Below, in pieces: positions 1-8,431 of a stretch of DNA of 47,085 bases (positions are counted from its first letter, which is position 1; every line of letters starts with the position of its first letter). Source of the DNA: an uncultured Mycoplasmatota bacterium (GTDB taxonomy: Bacteria; Bacillota_I; Bacilli_A; RF39; UBA660); contig CANAXT010000004.1 in the NCBI GenBank assembly GCA_947365915.1, forward strand, positions 1 through 47,085. The letters run 5' to 3'. The notes beneath the pieces are model-generated. The model was not told the DNA's origin and searched no databases. It worked only from the letters and a program-made list of their open reading frames with translations. A program made the position numbers and the translations under genes.

Positions 1-522
1 ATTGTAACCAAAAATGGATATGCAACAACCAAAAGATTACCAAATGGAAAATACAAAATAGTTGAAACCAAAGGAAAAGAAGGCTACTCTGAAATTGTAC
101 CAATGGAATTTATTATGAATGAAGAAGCCGAAAAAGAAATAACGATTGAAAACTATTTATGTACAGGAACATTAGAAGTTGTCAAAAAAGCCCAAGATGG
201 AACAGTACTTCCAGGAGTTACATTTGGGCTTTATAGTAAAAGTGGAAAAAAACTAGACGAACAAATTACAGATCAAAATGGAAAAATAGTTTGGATTTTG
301 CCACCAGGTGATTATCAAGTAAAAGAATTAAAAACCTTAAAAGGATTTGTATTAGATACCACTAAGAAAAAAGTAACTGTAGAATCAGGAAAAACTGCAT
401 CCATAGAACAAATCAACGTTCCAATGTTACCAAATACAAGTGGTCATAAAAAAAGCCATTGGCAATTTATGATTGGAATCATAGGATTTGTAATTAGTAA
501 AAAATTATGGTTCATCATTTAA
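1..522 (+). CDS. Sortase-anchored pilin-like surface protein, C-terminal part only
   Basis: The frame is open from base 1, so the start lies outside the window. The visible part reads like a SpaA/Cna-B type beta-sandwich repeat (VLPGVTFGLYSKSGKK, then a G-x-Y-x-V-x-E segment), as in Gram-positive pilins and LPXTG adhesins. It ends with a sorting signal: LPNTS-G encoded at 427-444, then a hydrophobic stretch (FMIGIIGFVI) and lysines. That signal would let a sortase join the Thr to a pilin lysine or to the cell wall. The tail after the lysines (KKLWFII) is more hydrophobic than the usual charged tail. The gene overlaps the downstream sortase gene by 16 bases, which suggests translational coupling and that the sortase acts on this protein. 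The ligand is unknown. Confidence 0.75.
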   Translation: MVTKNGYATTKRLPNGKYKIVETKGKEGYSEIVPMEFIMNEEAEKEITIENYLCTGTLEVVKKAQDGTVLPGVTFGLYSKSGKKLDEQITDQNGKIVWILPPGDYQVKELKTLKGFVLDTTKKKVTVESGKTASIEQINVPMLPNTSGHKKSHWQFMIGIIGFVISKKLWFII

Positions 523-998
523 AGAAAGTAGGACTTTTGATTATTATGAGTGTATGTATTTATATATCAGTAAATGATATCAAAGAAGAAACAATTTCAT
601 TTATGGATTATCAAAAAGAAAAAATAGGAATTCAAAAAAGAGAAGACAAATTAGAATTAGAAATTCCTGATCTTAATTTTACACGTCTCATCAAAGAAGG
701 AACAGTAGACAATATTGATGATTCATTTGCCATCTTACTAAGAGAAACCGAAAAAAACAAAGTAATTGCAGGTCATAATATTGATACTATATTTCATGAA
801 CTGCACAATGTAAAAATAGGTATGAAAATAATATTCAATAATCATGGAGATGAATTAAAATATCAAGTAGAACAGATTTTAATTGTTCATCCATATGAAG
901 CTCATTATTTAGAAGAAACAGAAGAAGAACAATTGACCTTAATCACTTGTACAGAACATGATCAAAAAAGGTTGGTGATATTATGTAAGAGAATTTGA
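507..998 (+). CDS. Sortase (pilus/housekeeping type, short)
   Basis: A 163-residue membrane-anchored cysteine transpeptidase. An N-terminal hydrophobic segment (about residues 8-22) should anchor it. The catalytic triad of sortases is visible: His90 in VIAGHN, Cys148 in TLITC and Arg155 in KRLVI. The length and the TLITC motif are closest to class C/D sortases, but there is no C-terminal second membrane segment, which argues against a typical class C pilin polymerase. The start overlaps the end of the surface protein gene and there is no clear separate promoter, so the two are probably one transcript. Its probable substrate is the LPNTS protein just upstream. The sortase family is secure; the class is inferred. 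Confidence 0.85.
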   Translation: MVHHLKKVGLLIIMSVCIYISVNDIKEETISFMDYQKEKIGIQKREDKLELEIPDLNFTRLIKEGTVDNIDDSFAILLRETEKNKVIAGHNIDTIFHELHNVKIGMKIIFNNHGDELKYQVEQILIVHPYEAHYLEETEEEQLTLITCTEHDQKRLVILCKRI

Positions 999-1011
999 AT
1001 TCTCTTTTTTT
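988..1011 (+). terminator. Rho-independent terminator of the surface protein-sortase operon
   Basis: AGAGAA (988-993) pairs with TTCTCT (1000-1005) and is followed by a T run. The sortase stop codon (TGA, 996-998) sits in the loop. Confidence 0.8.
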
Positions 1012-1032
1012 AAGCAAATAAAAAACTATCTC

Positions 1033-1062
1033 TTGAAATTATATTACCTTTTATAGTATAAT
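1033..1062 (+). promoter_or_regulatory. Promoter for the small HTH gene
   Basis: TTGAAA (1033-1038) and TATAAT (1057-1062) are separated by 18 bp. The -10 box lies 18 bases before the chosen ATG, so the leader is short. Confidence 0.7.
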
Positions 1063-1079
1063 TTAGATAGGTGGTTTTT

Positions 1080-1424
1080 ATGAAATATAATAAAGCAGAT
1101 ACTGTAAAACTAATACAAGAGAAACTAAATGGAAAGTCAATGTTAACCTATTGTGAAATAGCAAACGTTACTGGATATCATCCAAAATACATTTTGCGCC
1201 TCAAAAAAGAAATATTAAATAATACCATACAATTAGAACATGGAAACAAAAACAAAACATCATATAAAGCAATCCCAAAAGAAGAAGAAGAAAAAATCGT
1301 AAACTTATATAAACGTAGTAACGCAAGCGTAAGACGATTTTGCAAGTTCTATGGAAGAAGAAGTTACTCTTGTATATACTATATATTAAAAAAACATGGA
1401 TTATTAGAATCACAAAAAAACTAG
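1080..1424 (+). CDS. Small helix-turn-helix protein, transposase-N-terminus-like
   Basis: 114 residues with two helix-turn-helix-like segments: TYCEIANVTGYHPKYILRLK (about residues 21-40) and a C-terminal NASVRRFCKFY region. The 'EIA-xx-TGY-xx-KYxxRLKKE' pattern resembles the DNA-binding N-terminus of some IS transposases, but no DDE catalytic domain follows. It could be a domesticated or truncated transposase N-terminus, or a free-standing DNA-binding protein. I chose the ATG at 1080 because AGGTGG (1069-1074) is spaced correctly before it; an in-frame GTG at 1071 would overlap that site. It has its own promoter and a terminator at its stop codon, so it is monocistronic. The function is not known. 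Confidence 0.6.
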   Translation: MKYNKADTVKLIQEKLNGKSMLTYCEIANVTGYHPKYILRLKKEILNNTIQLEHGNKNKTSYKAIPKEEEEKIVNLYKRSNASVRRFCKFYGRRSYSCIYYILKKHGLLESQKN

Positions 1425-1444
1425 TTTTCAAAAGAACTAGTTTT
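1417..1444. terminator. Bidirectional terminator between the HTH gene and feoB
   Basis: AAACTAGTT (1418-1426) pairs with AACTAGTTT (1435-1443). A-rich sequence flanks the left arm and T-rich sequence the right, so it can act on both convergent transcripts. The HTH gene stop codon is in the left arm. Confidence 0.8.
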
Positions 1445-3561
1445 TATATAAACGTACTAACCATCTTAATCAAAAAACATAACAGAATTCCAATAAAAGT
1501 AGGTAACAAAATAGAAATTATCGTCCATTTAAAACTTCCCGTTTCCTTTTTAATCGTAAGACAAGTTGTTCCACAAGGAAAATGAAACAAAGTAAAAACA
1601 AGAGCACATAATGAAGTCACAATTGTCCAACCATGACTCACTAACAAATCCTTTAAAGCAAACAAACTATCAAACTCCACTAACGTATTCGTTGCTAGAT
1701 AACTCATAATAATAATTGGCATCACAATTTCATTCGCAGGAAAACCTAAAATAAAAGCCATTAAAATAACACCATCTAATCCAATAAACCTCGCAAACGG
1801 ATCGAAAAAAGAAGTCAAATGCGCTAAAAGAGACAAACTGCCAACATGAATATTAGCTAACATCCAAATCAGTAAACCAGCAGGAGCAGCCACCATCATA
1901 GCCCTACCTAAAACAAAAATGGTACGATCAAAAATAGACCTTACAATGACCTTCCCAATTTGAGGTCTCCGATATGGAGGAAGCTCCAAAACAAAGGAAG
2001 AAGGATACCCCTTTAACACAGTTTTAGATAACACCTTAGATACGATCAAAGTCATAACAATACCAAGTAAAATAACCATAGTAAGTATAAAGCTAGAAAT
2101 CAAAGGATTCGAATGCATTCCAATAAAAAACATAGTAATAATTGCAATCAAAGTAGGAAAACGCCCATTACAAGGAACAAAATTATTGGTGATAATAGCA
2201 ATTAATCGTTCCCTAGGCGAATCGATAATACGGCATCCCACAACACCACAAGCATTACAACCAAATCCCATACACATAGTCAGTGACTGCTTTCCATGAC
2301 AAGAAGCCTTCTGAAACAAATGGTCCATATTAAATGCAATCCTTGGTAAAAAACCAGAATCCTCTAATAACGTAAACAATGGGAAAAAGATAGCCATAGG
2401 CGGAAGCATAACCGAAACGACCCACGCTAAAGTTTGATAAACCCCATAAACCAAAGGATCTAAAATCCAACTTGGAGTATGAAACCAATTTAGAAAATCA
2501 ACAAGATATGGTTGAATACCAAATAATAAATCAGAAAGTAACGCCGAAGGATAATTAGAACCAACAATCGTAAGCCAAAAAATACCTCCTAACAACAATA
2601 ACATAAGTGGAATTCCAAACCATTTAGAAGTAATAAAATGATCAACTTTTTCTGTCTTTTCATTGTATTTTTCATCATGAATAGTGACACAATTTTTATA
2701 AATTCGCTCACTTTCTTTAACAATAGTAGAAACAATATAATCACTAACTTCGGTAATCCCCTGTTCCCTTAAATAACGATGTGCTTCTTGAGTAGCCACC
2801 TTTAAAGACTTATTTTCTAGAATATCAATTTGTAAATGATCACATAAAGACTTAGAAAGAGACGTATTACGATCTAATAACTGTAAACTAATCCAACGAC
2901 TTTTTTTAGGATCATGTATTAAATTTTCTATTTCAGGTTGAATCATAGAAAGCGCCGTCTCAATCACCTCAGAATATGAAACCTCAAATGGCTTAAACTC
3001 TAACTCAGTATGACTAACAATTTTCGTCTTTTCCATTAACTCATCCAGACCTTGATGACTTCTAGCGCTAGTACCAACTACAAATATTCCAAGCGAATAA
3101 GAAAGTTTCCTAAAATCAATATCAATCTTTTTTTTCTTCGCCTCATCCAATAAATTCAAACATAAAATAGCATGGTCAGTCAATTCCATAATTTGTAATA
3201 TTAAATTCAAATTGCGTTCCAAATTAGTCGCATCAGCCACAATAATTGTAGTATCTGGATTCTCAAAACAAATAAAATCACGAGCAACCTCTTCTTCCAC
3301 AGAACTAGCAAGCAAAGAATAAGTTCCAGGCAAATCAATTAACGTGAACTCCTCATTTCCATAAGAATAAGTTCCCTCTGCATTAGAAACAGTTTTTCCA
3401 GGCCAATTTCCAGTATGCTGATTTAACCCAGTTAACTCATTAAATACCGTACTTTTTCCAACATTCGGATTACCAGCAAGAGCAATTACCTTATTTGAAT
3501 GAGTTATATGAATCTTTTTATCAACTGATTTAAAACCGGTTCCTGAAGCAGTTAAGCCCAT
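1444..3561 (-). CDS. feoB: Ferrous iron transporter FeoB
   Basis: A 705-residue inner-membrane Fe(II) uptake protein. The N-terminal GTPase domain has G1 GNPNVGKS (30-37), G3 DLPG (76-79) and a G4-like NLLD (136-139). A helical GDI-like segment follows to about residue 280, then the membrane channel with the two repeated gate regions. The segment with GFGCNACGVVGC and later FVPCNGRFPT is the cysteine-bearing gate 1 region of a FeoB subtype common in Bacillota. The length is normal. feoA lies upstream and the coding regions overlap by 10 bases, so they are translationally coupled. No Fur box was identified with confidence. Confidence 0.96.
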   Translation of the reverse strand: MGLTASGTGFKSVDKKIHITHSNKVIALAGNPNVGKSTVFNELTGLNQHTGNWPGKTVSNAEGTYSYGNEEFTLIDLPGTYSLLASSVEEEVARDFICFENPDTTIIVADATNLERNLNLILQIMELTDHAILCLNLLDEAKKKKIDIDFRKLSYSLGIFVVGTSARSHQGLDELMEKTKIVSHTELEFKPFEVSYSEVIETALSMIQPEIENLIHDPKKSRWISLQLLDRNTSLSKSLCDHLQIDILENKSLKVATQEAHRYLREQGITEVSDYIVSTIVKESERIYKNCVTIHDEKYNEKTEKVDHFITSKWFGIPLMLLLLGGIFWLTIVGSNYPSALLSDLLFGIQPYLVDFLNWFHTPSWILDPLVYGVYQTLAWVVSVMLPPMAIFFPLFTLLEDSGFLPRIAFNMDHLFQKASCHGKQSLTMCMGFGCNACGVVGCRIIDSPRERLIAIITNNFVPCNGRFPTLIAIITMFFIGMHSNPLISSFILTMVILLGIVMTLIVSKVLSKTVLKGYPSSFVLELPPYRRPQIGKVIVRSIFDRTIFVLGRAMMVAAPAGLLIWMLANIHVGSLSLLAHLTSFFDPFARFIGLDGVILMAFILGFPANEIVMPIIIMSYLATNTLVEFDSLFALKDLLVSHGWTIVTSLCALVFTLFHFPCGTTCLTIKKETGSFKWTIISILLPTFIGILLCFLIKMVSTFI

Positions 3562-3794
3562 GAAGATTCCTCCATTCTAGTAATTTCAATCAGACTCGCA
3601 TCTTCATTCCGAAGTGCAATAGTAGTTCCACGAATAAAATAAGCAGTAGGATCTTTAAAAGGACTTCGATAAAGGCACTTCACTTTTGTATTTGGAACAA
3701 TACCCAAATCTAAAAAACGCCTTCTTACTTTATCTGTAGCATGAATGGCTTTCACAACACCATATTCCCCAAGTTGTAGTTCATTTAATGACAT
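3552..3794 (-). CDS. feoA: FeoA, SH3-like accessory protein of Fe(II) uptake
   Basis: 80 residues with the FeoA pattern: L-x-E-L-x-x-G-E near the N-terminus, then 'RRRFLDLGIVPNTKV' and a final segment with 'IALRNEDASLIEI'. This small SH3-like cytoplasmic protein is thought to bind FeoB and modulate transport. Three in-frame starts lie close together (GTG 3803, ATG 3800, ATG 3794). I chose 3794 because GGAGTG ends six bases upstream, whereas the other two overlap the ribosome binding site. It is the first gene of the feoAB operon. Confidence 0.92.
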   Translation of the reverse strand: MSLNELQLGEYGVVKAIHATDKVRRRFLDLGIVPNTKVKCLYRSPFKDPTAYFIRGTTIALRNEDASLIEITRMEESSWA

Positions 3795-3850
3795 ATACAT
3801 CACTCCAATAATATAGTCAATATAACTTATGAAATAAAAAGAAAAATGTG

Positions 3851-3879
3851 AAAATAAAAAACTTAGCTCTTACTAAGTT
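3851..3879 (-). terminator. Terminator of the Rpn-type nuclease gene
   Basis: On the minus strand AACTTAG (3879-3873) pairs with CTAAGTT (3866-3860), followed by TTTTATTTT. The stop codon of the nuclease gene lies inside the right arm. Confidence 0.75.
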
Positions 3880-4735
3880 CTTTTTGACATTTGGATATTA
3901 ATTGCTCAGAGGCATCTGCAATTTCTATAATAGTAGAAACAGGAAAACCCTTTACCAACATATTTTTAATAATTTTAACTTGTTCATCGAATTTTCCACG
4001 TTTTTCTCCCCGCTTTTCACCCTTTTGAATACCCGTATGAAAAGCCTCAAATTTAATCATAGCAGTTGCCTCATCAAATGTCATCTGCATACTTTCAGCC
4101 TCCTTTAATTTTTGATAACTGTCTAAATCCCGATTATAAAGTTCAATTTGTTCCACTATCGATCGGAACTTACTTTCTTTTTTTAACGTTTGTAAAATAA
4201 ATTTACTTTCTTTAACAGAATAATCACTTAGATTAAACAATAATGCATATTTATAATCAATAGTATCCTTCTGCTTCAAAGCTTCCTGAATATTCCAAAC
4301 ACTAACATTAGCGTATCTTCCGAATTCTTCTCCCATTTGAATTTCTAATTGACGATATTGTTTTAATACCTTAGGAGAACCATGAGGATAATTTAATATC
4401 ACAAAAATTTTGACTGGTTTTACCTTGCGATAATACTTACCTGGATTCCTGCTTGCATAAATTCTAGCAGGATATACTGCCATTCTTTGAGCCAAATTTC
4501 TTAAATCTAAATTCTGCATTTCGAAAATAATAATTTCCTTTTTCGTTTCAATCAACAAATCACAAATTCCATATCGTAAATTTTTATTTTCTTTAATAGA
4601 CTCTTTATCACGATATTGAATAGAACATATCGTTTCATGGAAAATATCACTGAAAAACATACGTAGATGTTTTTGGTTAGAAAAAATGTGTTTAAAACTA
4701 GGATCGTACTTGATTCCATAAATCTTATCTTGCAT
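3863..4735 (-). CDS. Rpn family PD-(D/E)XK nuclease (recombination-promoting nuclease / putative transposase family)
   Basis: 290 residues. The N-terminal half has the PD-(D/E)XK core of the Rpn/transposase_31 family: 'YDPSFKHIFSN' at the start, Asp59 in ICDLLIET and Glu72-x-Gln74 in FEMQN. Known members are RecA-independent recombination nucleases and phage-defence or competence-limiting nucleases. The C-terminal part is charged, with repeated GEKRG units (about residues 238-250), a common flexible linker in the family. AGGAG precedes the ATG by seven bases. It has a consensus promoter inside an inverted repeat, so it is probably tightly controlled. Such genes are usually multicopy and variable between strains; the substrate here is unknown. 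Confidence 0.85.
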   Translation of the reverse strand: MQDKIYGIKYDPSFKHIFSNQKHLRMFFSDIFHETICSIQYRDKESIKENKNLRYGICDLLIETKKEIIIFEMQNLDLRNLAQRMAVYPARIYASRNPGKYYRKVKPVKIFVILNYPHGSPKVLKQYRQLEIQMGEEFGRYANVSVWNIQEALKQKDTIDYKYALLFNLSDYSVKESKFILQTLKKESKFRSIVEQIELYNRDLDSYQKLKEAESMQMTFDEATAMIKFEAFHTGIQKGEKRGEKRGKFDEQVKIIKNMLVKGFPVSTIIEIADASEQLISKCQKELSKS

Positions 4736-4760
4736 AAATAACTCCTCTCAACTCAAGAAA

Positions 4761-4813
4761 GAAGCTATCTACATTATAACCGATACATATTATCGTGTCA
4801 AGTAGATAACTTC
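4761..4813 (-). promoter_or_regulatory. Consensus promoter nested in an inverted repeat, upstream of the Rpn nuclease
   Basis: On the minus strand TTGACA (4801-4796) and TATAAT (4778-4773) are 17 bp apart, a full consensus promoter. It is framed by 12-base arms at 4761-4772 (gaagctatctac) and 4802-4813 (gtagataacttc) that match as inverted repeats at 11 of 12 positions. The spacer itself contains CGATA-N5-TATCG (4781-4795). The arrangement suggests operator sites around a strong promoter. Confidence 0.7.
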
Positions 4814-4874
4814 TACCCTCTACTTATATTATTCGACACAAACAGGCTAAAATCCTACCTTTAAAACAAAAAAA

Positions 4875-4894
4875 CAAATTTTTATAAAAATTTG
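4875..4894. repeat. Perfect 20-bp palindrome upstream of the Ca2+ ATPase
   Basis: CAAATTTTTATAAAAATTTG reads identically on both strands. It lies 63 bases before the ATPase ribosome-binding region start codon and could be an operator or a weak bidirectional hairpin. No function can be assigned from sequence. Confidence 0.5.
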
Positions 4895-4956
4895 TCGGAC
4901 AATAACTATCCTATTTATACAGAACTACTAATATAGTGAAGTGTAGGAGGGGACTT

Positions 4957-7593
4957 ATGAAAAAACAGATAGAAACAGGATTGACAGACAAACAAGTAGC
5001 ACAAAACCGTAGTAAATATGGAAGCAATCAAATTACTTCAAAAAAACAAGACAGTTTTTTTAAACTACTACTAGGAACACTAGGAGACCCCATTATTAAA
5101 ATCTTATTGATTGCCCTAGCCATTAAAACAATTTTTCTAATTCAAAACTTTGATTGGTATGAAACCGTAGGAATTGTAATCGCCATTTTCCTAGCATCAT
5201 TCATCTCAACAATTTCTGAATACGGAAGTGAACAAGCATTTGCCAAACTACAAGAAGAATCTTCAAAAATAAAATGTCGAGTGAGAAGAAACGGAAAAAT
5301 AACAGAAATACCAGTGGATGACATTGTAGTAGGAGATATTGTCTTATTAGAATCAGGTGATAAAATACCAGCTGATGGGAAAATGATTGAAGGAGAAATC
5401 ACAGTAGACGAATCTGCCCTCAATGGAGAAACCAAAGAAGCCTACAAAGAAGCAGTCGAAACAATTACCATGGAAGGAACCGAAAAAAACCTAGTTTACC
5501 GCGGAACCGTTGTATACTCAAAATCAGGAACCATGATTGTAACAAAAGTAGGAGATAACACCTTTTATGGAAAGCTAGCCAGTGAATTACAAGAAAAACA
5601 ACCAGAAAGCCCATTAAAAATCAAATTGCGAGATTTAGCCAAATTCATTAGTCGTATTGGATATGCAGGCGCCATTTTAGTATCCATTTCTTACTTATTT
5701 TCCGTAATTGTAATTCAAAATCATTTTCAAATGTCAGAAATGATATCCACACTAACAAACGTTCCAATTATGTTTGGACACATATTATATGCTCTAACCT
5801 TAAGTGTAACCATTATTGTAGTAGCAGTACCAGAAGGACTACCCATGATGATTACATTAGTACTTTCATCAAACATGAAACGAATGTTAAAAAACAACGT
5901 GTTAGTAAGAAAGCTAACAGGAATAGAAACAGCAGGAAGCCTAAACATTTTATTTACAGACAAAACAGGAACACTAACCAAAGGAAAATTAGAAGTCATC
6001 GGATTTTTATCAGGATCATTAAAAAACTTTTCCACAGAATTAGAACTGAAACAAACACCAGCATTACATAAAATAGTAGCCACTTCCATTATTTATAACA
6101 GCTCAAGCACTTATGATGTGGAAAACCAAAAAGCAATTGGAGGAAATACCACAGATCGAGCCTTATTAGAATTTATAAAACCACAAGACTGTGGAAAAAT
6201 AACAAAAATCAAAACCATTCCATTTGATAGCAAAAATAAATATGCCATCACCACAATCGATAATGGAATAAAAGTAAACCTAATCAAAGGAGCCCCAGAA
6301 AAAATTCTTCCTTTTTGTACAAAATTTTATAATGATCAAGGAGAAAAACGAAGCTTTTATGAAAAAAAACAAGTACTATCAAAAATTGAACAAATGACAA
6401 AAAGAGGAATTCGCGTAATTGCTTTAGCAACCAGTAGTACTCTAACAAATAATTTTTTTAGAGACTTAACATTTGTTGGATTACTATTTATCAAAGATGA
6501 AGTACGTAGCGAAGCCATAGAGGGCGTCAAACTTGTACATGATGCTCATATCGAAACTGTAATGATCACAGGTGATAACAAAGAAACAGCTTCATCCATT
6601 GCCAGAGAAGTAGGACTGTTAACAAAAGAATCTGATATCGTATTAACCAGTGATGAATTACATTCAAAAAGTGATGAAGAAATAAAAAGAATATTACCAA
6701 AACTAAGAGTTGTCGCTCGAGCACTTCCCCAAGACAAAAGCAGATTAGTGCGTCTTTCCCAAGAACTAGGACTTGTTGTAGGAATGACAGGAGATGGAGT
6801 CAACGATGCTCCAGCCTTGAAACGAGCTGATGTAGGATTTGCGATGGGAAGTGGTACAGAAGTAACCAAAGAAGCAAGTGATATTGTTATTTTAGATGAT
6901 AACTTTTTATCGATATCAAAAGCGATTTTATTTGGAAGAACCATTTTCAAAAGCATTCGAAAATTTATTATATTTCAATTAACCGTAAACTTTTGTGCAA
7001 TCAGTTTATCCATTATAGGACCATTTATAGGAGTACAAACACCAGTGACCGTAATTCAAATGTTGTGGATTAATATGGTAATGGATACATTAGCAGGATT
7101 AGCATTTGCCTTTGAACCACCACTGAGAGAATATATGAATGAATATCCAAAGAGAAAAAATGAAGCAATCATCAATTCATATATGATGGGAGAAATTCTA
7201 TTTACAGGACTCTTTTCAGCCTTACTTTGTATTTTCTTTTTAACCTCTCCATGGATTCATAGCTTATATCGTTTAGATGAAGCGAACCAATACTTAATGA
7301 CAGCATTCTTTGGATTATTTATATTTATTGGAATTTTTAACAGTTTTAATGCTAGAACAGAACGACTCAATTTACTAGCACATCTTTTAAAAAATAAAAT
7401 CTTTCTTATTGTAATACTATTTATTGTAATCGTCCAAATTTTATTAATTTACTTTGGAGGATCTCTATTTAGAACCTCTGGACTTACACTAAAAGAATTT
7501 GAAATTACCATATTATTTGCCTTACTAGTGGTTCCTGTAGATTGGATTCGCAAGATTTACTTACGACATAAAGGGGCAATTGGAGGTGTTTAG
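4957..7593 (+). CDS. Calcium-transporting P-type ATPase, PMCA-like (P2B)
   Basis: An 878-residue ATP-driven cation exporter of the plasma membrane. Visible motifs: actuator-domain NGET (156-159, in place of TGES), M4 PEGLP (292-296) with the Ca2+-binding Glu, phosphorylation site DKTGTLT (Asp335), hinge TGDGVNDAPALK (from about 611) and M6 NMVMDTLAGLAFAFEPP, whose Asn and Asp are the site-II ligands. This set fits a single-site PMCA-type Ca2+ pump, and no C-terminal calmodulin region is visible. I chose ATG 4957 because AGGAGGG (4945-4951) precedes it by five bases; an in-frame GTG at 4936 would place the ribosome binding site inside the gene. Monocistronic. Mn2+ transport cannot be excluded. 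Confidence 0.93.
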   Translation: MKKQIETGLTDKQVAQNRSKYGSNQITSKKQDSFFKLLLGTLGDPIIKILLIALAIKTIFLIQNFDWYETVGIVIAIFLASFISTISEYGSEQAFAKLQEESSKIKCRVRRNGKITEIPVDDIVVGDIVLLESGDKIPADGKMIEGEITVDESALNGETKEAYKEAVETITMEGTEKNLVYRGTVVYSKSGTMIVTKVGDNTFYGKLASELQEKQPESPLKIKLRDLAKFISRIGYAGAILVSISYLFSVIVIQNHFQMSEMISTLTNVPIMFGHILYALTLSVTIIVVAVPEGLPMMITLVLSSNMKRMLKNNVLVRKLTGIETAGSLNILFTDKTGTLTKGKLEVIGFLSGSLKNFSTELELKQTPALHKIVATSIIYNSSSTYDVENQKAIGGNTTDRALLEFIKPQDCGKITKIKTIPFDSKNKYAITTIDNGIKVNLIKGAPEKILPFCTKFYNDQGEKRSFYEKKQVLSKIEQMTKRGIRVIALATSSTLTNNFFRDLTFVGLLFIKDEVRSEAIEGVKLVHDAHIETVMITGDNKETASSIAREVGLLTKESDIVLTSDELHSKSDEEIKRILPKLRVVARALPQDKSRLVRLSQELGLVVGMTGDGVNDAPALKRADVGFAMGSGTEVTKEASDIVILDDNFLSISKAILFGRTIFKSIRKFIIFQLTVNFCAISLSIIGPFIGVQTPVTVIQMLWINMVMDTLAGLAFAFEPPLREYMNEYPKRKNEAIINSYMMGEILFTGLFSALLCIFFLTSPWIHSLYRLDEANQYLMTAFFGLFIFIGIFNSFNARTERLNLLAHLLKNKIFLIVILFIVIVQILLIYFGGSLFRTSGLTLKEFEITILFALLVVPVDWIRKIYLRHKGAIGGV

Positions 7594-7625
7594 AAGAATG
7601 TCTATCAGGATGTTCTCCTTTTTGG
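7594..7625 (+). terminator. Terminator after the Ca2+ ATPase
   Basis: GAATGTC (7596-7602) pairs with GATGTTC (7609-7615), allowing G-U pairs, and is followed by a CCTTTTT tract. Confidence 0.55.
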
Positions 7626-7638
7626 TTGGTTGCGATAA

Positions 7639-7668
7639 TTGACAAATTATGGTAATATTTATTAGATA
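7639..7668 (+). promoter_or_regulatory. Probable promoter of the response regulator-kinase pair
   Basis: TTGACA (7639-7644) is followed after 17-18 bp by TTAGAT/TAGATA (7662-7668). A second possible -10 (TATAAG) lies nearer the gene. No clear LytTR direct repeats were identified. Confidence 0.45.
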
Positions 7669-7722
7669 GCAAACGGTAACCTATTATAGTGATCAATCAT
7701 TGTATAAGATAGGAGTGACAAT

Positions 7723-8430
7723 ATGATTAATTTCATTATTTGTGATGATAATCCAGACATGAGAAGCAGTATTTTAGAAGTAGTAGAATCATTTATGATT
7801 TCCAAAAATTTAGAATATAAGACTTATCTATATGATGATTACGATGAGAAATTTATGGAAATAGTAAATCAGAAACTTTCATTCAAAATTTACATTTTAG
7901 ATATTGAAACCCCGACCAGAACTGGGATTGATGTAGCACGAATCATTCGGCATAAAGATGAAGATAGTGCAATTATATTTATTACAGGTCATGAAGAATT
8001 AGGTTCTAGATTGCTATCTAAAGATATCACCTTTCTCGCATTTATTAACAAGTTTGATGACTACAAAGGAAGATTACAACTAAATATACAAAAAGCTATT
8101 TCCGCCCTGGAAAAGAAAAAAAGCTTAAAAATAGAAGATCATGGTGTTTTATATGTTTTAGCGTTTCATGATATTTTGTATATTACAAAAGACAGTTTGA
8201 GTAGAAAATCGATTGTGGTTACTGACTATGGAGAATATAAAGTATCAAAACCATTGATTTATTTTAAAGAAAACCTAGATGAAAATTTTATTCAAACACA
8301 TCGTGCTTGTATAGTAAATAAAAAGAGAATTGTGAGTATTAATAAGAAAGAACATTTAGTAGTTTTTGATAATAGAATGAAAGTGGATTTGATTTCGACT
8401 AGATTTAATGTAGAGGAGTTGGTGGAGTAG
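7723..8430 (+). CDS. agrA: AgrA-like response regulator (receiver + LytTR DNA-binding domain)
   Basis: 235 residues. The receiver domain has the acidic pair Asp8-Asp9, phospho-acceptor Asp60 in YILDIE, and a late lysine in the FINKF segment. A LytTR DNA-binding domain follows (about 135-235), with 'ILYITKDSLSRKS', 'FIQTHRACIVNKKRI' and a final F-N-V-E. The domain order and size match AgrA/ComE-type regulators that activate their own quorum-sensing operon. A strong AGGAGTG site precedes the ATG. The kinase gene starts one base after its stop, so the two form an operon. The symbol rests on the agrB and agrD genes next door. Confidence 0.88.
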   Translation: MINFIICDDNPDMRSSILEVVESFMISKNLEYKTYLYDDYDEKFMEIVNQKLSFKIYILDIETPTRTGIDVARIIRHKDEDSAIIFITGHEELGSRLLSKDITFLAFINKFDDYKGRLQLNIQKAISALEKKKSLKIEDHGVLYVLAFHDILYITKDSLSRKSIVVTDYGEYKVSKPLIYFKENLDENFIQTHRACIVNKKRIVSINKKEHLVVFDNRMKVDLISTRFNVEELVE

Positions 8431-8431
8431 T

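Noticed and set aside
1444-3561. Cysteine-rich GFGCNACGVVGC stretch in FeoB as a novel metal site
   Set aside because: This gate-region form, with the following RIIDSPRERL and PCNGRFPT, is the normal pattern of a FeoB subtype in Bacillota.
5142-6956. Minus-strand frames over the Ca2+ ATPase and other long genes
   Set aside because: They are shadows of real genes: no ribosome sites, low-complexity hydrophobic or Ser-rich translations.
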